A stretch of DNA of 64,000 bases from a bacterium. Lineage in GTDB: Bacteria > Myxococcota_A > UBA9160 > UBA4427. Positions 7,488 through 15,030 of this stretch are shown here, piece after piece. The position numbers were made by a program, and so were the translations under genes. Positions within the stretch are counted from its first letter, which is position 1. Every line of letters begins with the position of its first letter. The stretch covers positions 62,001 to 126,000 of the forward strand of contig JANSYR010000002.1 in assembly GCA_024742285.1 (NCBI GenBank), read 5' to 3'. The notes beneath the pieces were generated by a model. The model was given only the letters and a program-made list of their open reading frames with translations. It made no database searches and had not been told where the DNA came from.

Positions 7488-8138
7488 ATGCCGACCTTTC
7501 CCGACCGACCCGTCCCGCCCCGCGCGTTCATCGAGGACGTGATTCCCTCGCTCTTCGCCGAGGTCGAGCTCGAGCCCGACGAGGAGGCGATCGATCTGCG
7601 CGTGGGCATCGTGCTGGAAGGCGAGGGCGGAGGCGAGTGGACTCTGCATTTCATCCAGGGCGAGCTCGGGGTGCGGGACGCGCGCGATCCCGAAGCCGAG
7701 CTCACGGTGATCCAGGCCGTCGCCGACTGGCGCGCGGCGATCTGGGAAGGCCGGCCAGCCCTCATCGCCGAGGGCGTCGAGCAGATCCGGAAGGGCGGCG
7801 CCGCCGAGCTGCGCCCGCCTTCCCCCGCCGACGGGCGCCCCCGCGTCGACCCGCTGAAGGGCATCTCGGATCTGCGCGGGCGGATCGAGATGGTGATCGA
7901 CGACGCGAACGACGCGCGCTGGGCCGTCGGGGTGCTCGTGGGCCCGGGCGCGATCCCGCCGACGCCGCAGGCCACGATCACCCTGGGCGCGGCCGAGGCC
8001 GAGTCGATCCGGACCGGCGTGCTCCACCCGCTCGAGGCGTTGATCTCGGGGCAGCTCCAGCTCGACGGGGATCTCGGACTGATCCTCCAGCTCCAGGCGG
8101 TCGCGATGACCCTCTCGATGGCGGCGAGCGGCCGGTAG
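7488..8138 (+). CDS. SCP2 sterol-binding-domain protein
   Basis: The 216-residue protein has a C-terminal segment ATITLGAAEAESIRTGVLHPLEAL...GQLQLDGDLGL that matches the end of the SCP2 fold. The half before it (GEWTLHFIQGELGV, AELTVIQAVADWRAAIWEG) looks like a second, diverged SCP2 core. SCP2 proteins carry acyl chains, sterols or other lipids in a hydrophobic tunnel. No signal peptide is seen, so it is cytosolic. GGAG lies five bases before the ATG. It stands alone between the beta-helix gene and tRNA-Asp. Lipid-handling enzymes nearby (GST, amidohydrolase) are suggestive but do not establish a pathway. Confidence 0.7.
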   Translation: MPTFPDRPVPPRAFIEDVIPSLFAEVELEPDEEAIDLRVGIVLEGEGGGEWTLHFIQGELGVRDARDPEAELTVIQAVADWRAAIWEGRPALIAEGVEQIRKGGAAELRPPSPADGRPRVDPLKGISDLRGRIEMVIDDANDARWAVGVLVGPGAIPPTPQATITLGAAEAESIRTGVLHPLEALISGQLQLDGDLGLILQLQAVAMTLSMAASGR

Positions 8139-8249
8139 AGGCCTCCGCGACCGGGCCGTTCGAGCCGCGTCGTCCGCCGGCGACGATCCCCTCGGAATCC
8201 CTAGCGGGGGCGCCCCAGTTCCGCTAAAAATGCGGCCCGATACGACGGC

Positions 8250-8326
8250 GGTCCGGTAGTTCAATTGGTTAGAGCACCGGCCTGTCACGCCGGAAGTTGC
8301 GAGTTCGAGTCTCGTCCGGACCGCCA
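8250..8326 (+). tRNA. tRNA-Asp(GUC)
   Basis: The 77-base cloverleaf is complete: acceptor GGTCCGG/CCGGACC, D arm TAGTTCAATTGG, anticodon loop CTGTCAC with GTC, T loop TTCGAGT, discriminator G and encoded CCA. A GCTAAAAA box at 8223-8230 may be the -10 element. ATTGT follows the CCA, as it does after both tRNA-Val sequences in the window. Confidence 0.97.
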
Positions 8327-8331
8327 TTGTA

Positions 8332-8440
8332 CGTCTTTGAGCAGAGGTGCCGGATTCGCTGCGCTCTGCTTCTATGGCGACGCTGTTTTGCGTCTTTGCG
8401 CAGGACCTCGGATTCGTTGCGCCCTGCTTCTATGGCGACG
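8332..8440 (+). repeat. two-copy palindromic repeat after tRNA-Asp
   Basis: Units 8332-8382 and 8391-8440 share CGTCTTTG at the start, GGATTCG in the middle and CTTCTATGGCGACG at the end. Each folds: GCAGAG/CTCTGC in the first, GCAGG/CCTGC in the second, so the stem changed on both sides. The first may end tRNA transcription. The rest of the 236-base gap up to the GST start holds nothing further that I recognise. Confidence 0.7.
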
Positions 8441-8562
8441 TCGAGCTGCCTTTGCGCTCCGTCGTGAGCCCGCGCGAGAGGGTGGCCTCGGTCGTTTCCC
8501 TCGCGCGACGCCACCTGAGGGCGTGGCCTCGCCTTGGCTCGGCGGATGAAGGAGTGATTTCG

Positions 8563-9177
8563 ATGGCTGAACGGGTCTTGTATGGGATGGCGGCTTCGCG
8601 GGCTTTTCGGTCGGTTTGGGCGATCGAGGAGGTCGGGGTCGAGTACGAGCATGTGCCGACGAATTTCGCCGGGGACTCGAAGACGCCGGAGTATCTGGCG
8701 GTGAATCCGAATGGGCGGATTCCGGCGTTGGTGGACGGGGATCTCGTTCTCTTCGAGTCGATGGCGATCAATCTCTACCTGGCGGAGCGCTACGGGGACG
8801 GGCTCTATCCCGACTCGCTCGAGGACCGGGCGCGGACCCATCAGTGGAGCGTCTGGGGGATCAGCGAGATCGAGCCGCTCCAGATGCAGATGATCGTGCA
8901 GATGTACTTCACGCCCGAAGAGAAGAAGAAGCCGAAGCTGATCGAGTCGGCGAAGAAGGGTCTCGAGCGGCCGCTCGCGGTACTCGACGCCCACCTGGCG
9001 GATCGCGACTTCCTGCTCGGCGACGCCTTCACGATCGCCGACCTGAATCTGGCGTCCGTGATCGACCTGCTCGGCGGCATGGGCAGGCACGACTATTCGG
9101 CCCACGCGAACGTGAAGCGCTGGACCGACGCGTGTTATGCGCGGCCGTCCTATTCGGCGGCCAAGAAGCGGGATTAG
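8563..9177 (+). CDS. glutathione S-transferase family protein
   Basis: The ATG at 8563 follows GGAG by eight bases; the in-frame extension to 8347 crosses the repeat and is rejected. The 204-residue product has a thioredoxin-like N-terminal half with NPNGRIPALVDGD (the cis-Pro glutathione-site segment) and LFESMAINLYLAERYG. The helical C-terminal half contains FLLGDAFTIADLNLASV, the conserved N-capping region. The early Ser in AASRAFR is a candidate catalytic residue. The substrate is unknown. It converges on the amidohydrolase gene. Confidence 0.88.
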   Translation: MAERVLYGMAASRAFRSVWAIEEVGVEYEHVPTNFAGDSKTPEYLAVNPNGRIPALVDGDLVLFESMAINLYLAERYGDGLYPDSLEDRARTHQWSVWGISEIEPLQMQMIVQMYFTPEEKKKPKLIESAKKGLERPLAVLDAHLADRDFLLGDAFTIADLNLASVIDLLGGMGRHDYSAHANVKRWTDACYARPSYSAAKKRD

Positions 9178-9211
9178 GCGCGGGACGAGCAGCCGGCGCG
9201 CGCCGGGCGAT

Positions 9212-10390
9212 CTAGAGGTCCAGGAGGCGGGCGATCTCGCCGCCGAAGAAGCGCTCTCGCCCCGTCGCGCTCACGCCCTCGAGCTGCGCCTCGCAGATCG
9301 CGACCGCGTCGTCCCGGCCTTCCGGGTGGGGCAGGTCGCTCGAGAAGACGAGCAGCTCCTCCGGAACGGTGCCCCAGACGGCCTGCAGGGGGTCCGAAGA
9401 GACGAGCGGCGTCACGCGGACCTGGCGCTGCATGTACTCGCTCGGCTTGAGCGGGAGCGAGTAGTCGCCCGGGCCCATGCCGAAGTTGGCGCCGTGGGGC
9501 CCAGTCGTGATCGCGTCGATCGTCGTGAGGAAGTGGGGGAGCCAGGTGATCCCGAGCTCCTCGACGATCAGGACGAGGCCCGGGTGTCGCTCGAAGACGC
9601 CTTCGATCAGCATCGCCGCCATCGCGACCTGCGGAACGGTCGAGCCCGCGACCAGGTGGAGCAGGGCGAAGTGGCCCGGCGAGCCGCCGTTGAAGAACCA
9701 ACCCTGATCGACCTCGGTCCGCGCCCCGCCGATGTGGAAGACGGCGGCCATGCCCAGGTCCGCCGCCGCGGCCCAGACCGGATCGAGATCCGGATGCGCG
9801 AGGCTCTTCGTCGGCGTCACCGGCTGCGCCCGGATCTGGAAGGCGCGACTCCCCGCCCGTCGCATCCGGGTCAGCTCGGCGATCGCCCAGTCGACGTCGG
9901 AGAGGTCGATCATGGCCGTGGGGATCAAGCGGTCCGTGTGGCCTTCGCAGATCCCGCTCGACCAGGTGTTGTAGGCGGAGATCGCGCGCCGGGTGAGCTT
10001 CGCGTCCCCCGCCCGCCGGGCGCCGGCGACCATGTCGTTCGCGAAGGTCGGGTTCAGGAACTGGACGTCGATCCCATGGGCGTCGTTGTGGGCGAGACGG
10101 GCCGCGGCGTCGTAGCTGAGCGGCGGCGGGGCCTCGTCCTTGCTGGCGTCCTCGTCCGCGATCCGCGCGAGGGAGGCGCGCAGCGCGCGTTCGCCGGCGG
10201 GGGCCAGGAGGCGGATCAGGTCCTGCGGAAGCTGCTCGCGCGGGACCCGGTCGATCAGGTCGCCGACGACGAAGCGGACGACCCGCTCGATCGTGTCCTC
10301 CGCCGGGAGCTGGGCGGCGAGGTCGGGGTCGACGCTCGCGAGCCAGTCCGGGGGCTCGAAGTAGTGGCTGTCGACGTCGATGACCCGCAT
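9212..10390 (-). CDS. amidohydrolase (ACMSD-like, TIM-barrel metal hydrolase/decarboxylase)
   Basis: The 392-residue protein starts RVIDVDSHYFEPPDW, the first metal-site strand of the amidohydrolase_2 family. This member has D-S-H-Y-F-E in place of HxH. Further signatures are AVFHIGG (third strand His), GITWLPHFLTTID and FSSDLPHPEG near the end (metal Asp/His). This family includes aminocarboxymuconate-semialdehyde decarboxylase and related decarboxylases or hydrolases. The actual substrate cannot be read from the sequence. GGAAGG-type purines precede the start. It is convergent with the GST and tail-to-tail separated by a short palindrome (CCGGCGCGCGCCGG). Confidence 0.85.
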   Translation of the reverse strand: MRVIDVDSHYFEPPDWLASVDPDLAAQLPAEDTIERVVRFVVGDLIDRVPREQLPQDLIRLLAPAGERALRASLARIADEDASKDEAPPPLSYDAAARLAHNDAHGIDVQFLNPTFANDMVAGARRAGDAKLTRRAISAYNTWSSGICEGHTDRLIPTAMIDLSDVDWAIAELTRMRRAGSRAFQIRAQPVTPTKSLAHPDLDPVWAAAADLGMAAVFHIGGARTEVDQGWFFNGGSPGHFALLHLVAGSTVPQVAMAAMLIEGVFERHPGLVLIVEELGITWLPHFLTTIDAITTGPHGANFGMGPGDYSLPLKPSEYMQRQVRVTPLVSSDPLQAVWGTVPEELLVFSSDLPHPEGRDDAVAICEAQLEGVSATGRERFFGGEIARLLDL

Positions 10391-10433
10391 GCCCTTCCTC
10401 CTCTGATCTGGGGAAAGGCTAGCTCGGATCTGG

Positions 10434-12206
10434 TCAGGGCCACGTGGCCGAGATCCTGAAGTGGATCCCGTCGTCCTGGAGCGAGCGGAGATCGTCCCTC
10501 GGGCCGTCCTGGAGCAGACGCGCGCCCCAGTGAAGCTCGCCGATCAGGGTCTCTCCGAGCCGTGCGCGGAGGCCCAGACCGACCGAGGCCAGCGACTCCG
10601 CGCGAAGGTTGTCCGACGAGAGGTGGCGGCTGAAGGCCCGGCCACCGTCGAAGAAGGGGACGAGCTGGACGATCGGTCGGCCGTCGATCGCATCGCGCCA
10701 GATCGGGATCCGCGCTTCGAGGCCGCCGACGACGCCTTCGTCCCGCACGATGCGGTTCTGGCTGTAGCCGCGGACGCTCGGCGGGCCGCCGATCGCGAAC
10801 TGGGCCAGGCCGAAGACGCGTTGGCTCGTCAGCTGCGCGCTCGCACCGGCGATCAGCTCGATGTCGTAGTCGGTCACGCGTCGCGCCGCCTGGATCTGGG
10901 CGTTCCAGGCCCAGAAGCGTGCGTCCGGGAGGTCGCCGTCGCTCCGCGTGGCACCGAAGGCATCGAGCCCCACGGTCGCGACCGCACGAAGCGCCACGAC
11001 CTGTCGCGGTCGGCGATGAACCGCGTCCGCGACCAGACGGAGCGTAGCCAGGCGCGTCCGCCCCTTCGGTGCGCCCGGAAGCGCGAAGGGCTGGTCGAAG
11101 CCGAGTGGCGCGAACGTGATCTCCGACTCGGCGAGCTCGCCGACCAGTCCGACGCCGAACTCCCAATCGCCCATCACGCCGTCCGGGCGGAAGGGCTGGT
11201 AGAGCCCGAGCTCCGCGGCCCAGTACTCGCTCTCGACGTCGAGCGGGTCGTTGCCCACCCCGTCCGAGACGTCGAAGCGGCGGTAGCGACCGATGGCGTG
11301 GGCGAGGGTGTCGCTCGCGTTGAGCGGGCGCTGGTAGACGACTTCGATCCCACCGCCCGCCTCGCTCACGTCGCCGCCGACGAGCAGGCTGTCCCCGGCG
11401 CGGGTCAGGCTCCGGTTCATCACGGCCGCGCCGAACCGGATCTCCCCCAGGCTCGGCGCCAGATGATTGTGGACCGTGGCCGCCGCCGAGAGCACGGACT
11501 TCTCTTCCACGGCGACGTCGAGGATCGTTTCACCGCGAACTTCACCCGGCCGGATGGTGGCGTGGATCCCCGCGAGCCGGGGGTCCCGCTGGAGCTGTCG
11601 GAGCCGCCCTTCGAGGGTCGGCACGTGGAGGGGACCTTCGAGGCCCCGGCGGATCCGGGAGGCGTAGTAGTCCGCGTCGACGCGTTCGGCCCCCGAGACC
11701 TCGACGTCGGCGAGTCGCCCCTCGACGAGCTGGACGATCAGCTCGGCGGGGCTGCCGAGCGATTGGGGCGGGAAGACGGCACCCGAGGTGAGGTAGCCCG
11801 CGCGCACGTAGACGGCGGTCAGCGCGTCCCGCAGTCCCTCGAGATCGTTGGCTGTGAGCGGGCGATCCAGCCAGGGGGCGGCGACCTCGTCGAACGCCTC
11901 GTCGGAGAGCGCCGTGTTGCCCTCGAAGCGCAGGTTGCGCACGACGACGATCGCGTCCGGTCGGTCCCCGTCGCCCTGGAGCGGCGCTCGGGGCGTCGGT
12001 GCGCTCGGGATCGGCGGAAGGACTTGTTCTCCCTCGAAGTCGGGCGCTTCGCGGGGCGCGATCGGGCGGGCGCGCGGCGGCTCCCGGAGGAGCTCCCGTG
12101 CGACGGCCCCAGGGTCCTCCGCGGCGGAGACCGCGTCCGCCGCCGATAGGGCGAGCCCGGTCGCGACGAGTCCCGCGAGCGTGGCCACGAACCGGACGGG
12201 CTTCAT
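10434..12206 (-). CDS. two-partner secretion outer-membrane transporter (TpsB, ShlB/FhaC family)
   Basis: The start codon at 12206 overlaps the stop of the upstream tpsA gene by four bases (ATGA), so translation is coupled and the longer frame is rejected. The 590-residue product has a signal peptide (FVATLAGLVATGLALSAADA) and a Pro-rich linker. Two POTRA domains follow (about residues 85-160, VVVRNLRFEGNTALSDEAF, and 165-240, ADVEVSGAERVDADYY). A 16-strand barrel completes it, with the family motif VRGY at 478-481. TpsB proteins export their cognate TpsA across the outer membrane. The pair is complete and looks functional. Confidence 0.93.
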   Translation of the reverse strand: MKPVRFVATLAGLVATGLALSAADAVSAAEDPGAVARELLREPPRARPIAPREAPDFEGEQVLPPIPSAPTPRAPLQGDGDRPDAIVVVRNLRFEGNTALSDEAFDEVAAPWLDRPLTANDLEGLRDALTAVYVRAGYLTSGAVFPPQSLGSPAELIVQLVEGRLADVEVSGAERVDADYYASRIRRGLEGPLHVPTLEGRLRQLQRDPRLAGIHATIRPGEVRGETILDVAVEEKSVLSAAATVHNHLAPSLGEIRFGAAVMNRSLTRAGDSLLVGGDVSEAGGGIEVVYQRPLNASDTLAHAIGRYRRFDVSDGVGNDPLDVESEYWAAELGLYQPFRPDGVMGDWEFGVGLVGELAESEITFAPLGFDQPFALPGAPKGRTRLATLRLVADAVHRRPRQVVALRAVATVGLDAFGATRSDGDLPDARFWAWNAQIQAARRVTDYDIELIAGASAQLTSQRVFGLAQFAIGGPPSVRGYSQNRIVRDEGVVGGLEARIPIWRDAIDGRPIVQLVPFFDGGRAFSRHLSSDNLRAESLASVGLGLRARLGETLIGELHWGARLLQDGPRDDLRSLQDDGIHFRISATWP

Positions 12207-14791
12207 CCCGGGCACGTGACCCGAACGACCACGGGCCCCGCGTCGGCGGAGGCGACGACCCGTTCGTCCGGTTCGACCTCGTTCGCCGGCTCGGGTGGCG
12301 TCTCCGCCGACGCGGACGCCGGCCCCGGCGTGGGCACGGGCGTGGCGACCGCCAGCGGACCCGCCGGCGCCGGCGCGAGGCCCGAGTGGCGCTGGAGCAC
12401 GAGGCTCGCGACCGCGCCGCCCTCTCGGGCTGCACACGCTTCACGAAGGAAGGCCGTGGCATCGCGGATCTCGGCGGGCACATTGGGACGTTCGACACGG
12501 ATCACCGCCTCGGGCGAGGTGAAGTCCTGGTTCCCGTCCTGGCCGAAGACCGAGTCGGCGTTGATGTCGCTCGACTCGTCGAGCACCAGGCTGCTCGCCT
12601 CGACCCGGATGTTGCCGCCGTCCCCGCCGACCGCCCGCGCGAGGATCTGGCTGTTGATCAGGACGACGCTGGTCGCGGCCAGGGCGAGATCGCCGCCGCC
12701 GCCAGCCCCCTCGGAGACACTCGTACTGATCTCGCTGTCGCTGAGGAAAAGCACGTTCCCTGGAACGACGCCCGGCGGCGTGTCGACCGAGAGCCCCCCG
12801 TCCGGGTCGACCGTGACCGGCCCGCCGTTCACGTAGATGTCGCCGCCCTCGCCGAGATCCGCCTCCGCGGTGATCTCGCTCGCGGCGAGCTCGACGTTGG
12901 CGGCGCGCAGGTCGATCGTGCCGGCGTCGCCGACGCCGCGGGCCGTCGTCGCGATCCGCACGCCGTTCTGGAGGAGGAGGGACGGGGTCGTGATCCGGAT
13001 CTCGCCCGCGTTCCCCGTGGCTTCAGGCTCGGAGATGGTCGTGATGCCGGGCGTGATCGCAGGGTTGGTCTGGTTCGCGATCACGACGTCCTCGGTCGCC
13101 GTGATCGAGATCGCGCCACCGTCGCCGCGTCCGCGGGTGCTCGAGTCGATCCGGCTGCCGTCGACCACGCGCAGGCGCGCGACCTCGATCGTGATCGCGC
13201 CGCCCTGGCCGCCGCCCTCGCGGACCTCCGAGAAGAGCTCGGCCCCGTTCTCGAGCCGGAACTCCTCGGCGCGGATCGTGACCGGGCCGCCGTTGCCCGA
13301 CTGCTCGTCGCCGCTCAGGTCGCGCGCATTGGAGACGATCGAGACGACTTCTTCGTCGGGCTGTCCCGTGGCGTCGACCCGAACGAGCCCGCCGCGGGCG
13401 TCGATGTCGATCGCGCCGGCATCGCCGCCGAAGCGGCTCTCGGTCTGGAGGACCGCGACGCCTTCGAGGGAGACGTTCGCGGCACGGATCACGATGTCGC
13501 CGGCGCGCCCGGTTCCCGGGTAGGTCACACGGGTGATGTTGCCGCTCAGGTCGCTCTCGTACTCGAACCGGTAGTTGCCCTCTGGAAAGTCGAAGCTCTC
13601 CGAGAACGTGAGGAATCCGTCGCCCGGGAAGTTCTCTTCGAATCCACTCAAGCTCGTGATCGTGCTCGGCGTGTCGATCGTCCGGCCGATCATCGTCAGG
13701 TCGCCCGTCAGGTCGATGCCGATCGTGCCGGCGTCGCGGTCGGTCACGGTGAAAGCGCGTAGCTCTCCAGCGTCGAGGGTCAGGTTGCGGCCGAGGACGC
13801 GAATGTCGCCGGATCCATTCGCGATCTGGCAACCAAGACCAAGGCAGAACGCGGCGTCGGGTGGGATTCCTCCGCTGCTCACGACGGCGCGATCGCCGAT
13901 GAATACGTCTCCGCGTGCCGTACCCGGTTGGAAGGAGACGTCGCCGGGCTCGCCGAGTGCCGCGCCTGGCTGGACATCGACGCCGCCGGGGCCGCCGACG
14001 CTTACCAGCGTGATCTGTCCGCCTGCGCTGTAGAGCAGCGTCAGCTCGCCTGCGACGCCTGTGCCGCGGATCTCGAGGTCGCCGCCGATGAGCGCGAGGT
14101 CGTAGCCCAGACCCGCGGCCGTGTTGCCGAAGCGCGTCTCGAGCTGGGTGTTCTCGACGCGGATCGGTGCAGGCGAGTCCGAGAGGAATCCGAACGCGGT
14201 GACCGGCGTCGACGAGAGGACGCTGCTCAAGGGCGTCGTCGCCGAGTAGACCCCGGCCCCGCCGCCGAGGGTCATGTGATCGGCGGTGGACAGGGTCACG
14301 TCCCCGCGGACGTCGATGGCGCCACCTTCGCCGACGACGACGCCCGACGGATTGATCATCAGGAACTCGGCGCCCTCGACGTTGGTGCGCAGCACGCCTT
14401 CGATCGAGGTGACCTCGCCGCCGGTCACCCGTGAGATGAATCGATCCACGGTGGCGGGACCGTCGAAGGTCGCGGTCTCCCCGCTCTCGAGACCGAAGCG
14501 CTCGAAGCTGTGGAACTGGTTGTTGCCGACGGAGACGCCGTGGGTCTCGTCGATCAGGTAGTCGGGACCCGGGAGATCGCCTGCGGTCACACCGGGCAGG
14601 GTGTCGTCGAGGGCGATGCTCGACTGCGCCCGGGCCTCTCCGGCGAGGGCAACGCAGAGCAGACAGGACAGCACCGCCGGGGCGACGAGGGCCTGGGCGG
14701 GCGGACGCGTCCTGTCCCGGCTCGGCCGGCCGCGGGACGAGGAACCGCGCCTTCGGCGACGGGACGACGGGGGCTTCGGGAAGTCGGGCAT
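12203..14791 (-). CDS. two-partner secretion exoprotein (TpsA, haemagglutination-domain)
   Basis: GGAG lies five bases before the ATG at 14791. The 862-residue product has a long Arg-rich signal peptide ending near GEARAQ. It then has the TPS secretion domain: NNQFHSFERFGLESGE, VDRFISRVTGG, IEGVLRTN, FLMINPSGVVVGEGG. The rest is beta-helical, with repeated strands such as GAIDIDARGG and GDAGTIDLRAANV. Tps exoproteins of this shorter type are adhesins or released surface proteins. The C-terminus has a Pro/Ala-rich patch and ends VVRVTCPG. It is co-transcribed with tpsB and divergent from the FGE-like gene. No toxin or haemolysin domain is evident. Confidence 0.9.
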   Translation of the reverse strand: MPDFPKPPSSRRRRRGSSSRGRPSRDRTRPPAQALVAPAVLSCLLCVALAGEARAQSSIALDDTLPGVTAGDLPGPDYLIDETHGVSVGNNQFHSFERFGLESGETATFDGPATVDRFISRVTGGEVTSIEGVLRTNVEGAEFLMINPSGVVVGEGGAIDVRGDVTLSTADHMTLGGGAGVYSATTPLSSVLSSTPVTAFGFLSDSPAPIRVENTQLETRFGNTAAGLGYDLALIGGDLEIRGTGVAGELTLLYSAGGQITLVSVGGPGGVDVQPGAALGEPGDVSFQPGTARGDVFIGDRAVVSSGGIPPDAAFCLGLGCQIANGSGDIRVLGRNLTLDAGELRAFTVTDRDAGTIGIDLTGDLTMIGRTIDTPSTITSLSGFEENFPGDGFLTFSESFDFPEGNYRFEYESDLSGNITRVTYPGTGRAGDIVIRAANVSLEGVAVLQTESRFGGDAGAIDIDARGGLVRVDATGQPDEEVVSIVSNARDLSGDEQSGNGGPVTIRAEEFRLENGAELFSEVREGGGQGGAITIEVARLRVVDGSRIDSSTRGRGDGGAISITATEDVVIANQTNPAITPGITTISEPEATGNAGEIRITTPSLLLQNGVRIATTARGVGDAGTIDLRAANVELAASEITAEADLGEGGDIYVNGGPVTVDPDGGLSVDTPPGVVPGNVLFLSDSEISTSVSEGAGGGGDLALAATSVVLINSQILARAVGGDGGNIRVEASSLVLDESSDINADSVFGQDGNQDFTSPEAVIRVERPNVPAEIRDATAFLREACAAREGGAVASLVLQRHSGLAPAPAGPLAVATPVPTPGPASASAETPPEPANEVEPDERVVASADAGPVVVRVTCPG

Positions 14792-15030
14792 GCTCACTCC
14801 GTCCGGGACGATACCACCGGCAACACCCCCGCCGGGCATGCGCAGATTGGGGCCCGGGGCCCAGGAACCGCCCGATTCGGTGACCGATTCGACTAGACTG
14901 AGGCGGAGTGTCCGCCAGCCCACCCGCTGCGCCTGTGAAGTGCGCGACAGAAGGATGGATTCGGGACGCGCATGCTCTGGAAGACGCGGTCGGGAGGGGC
15001 CTCGCCAACCCAATCACCCACGAGGGGCAC

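Noticed and set aside
9137-10459. 440-codon plus-strand frame
   Set aside because: It is the shadow of the amidohydrolase gene; the minus-strand product has conserved motifs and this one has none.
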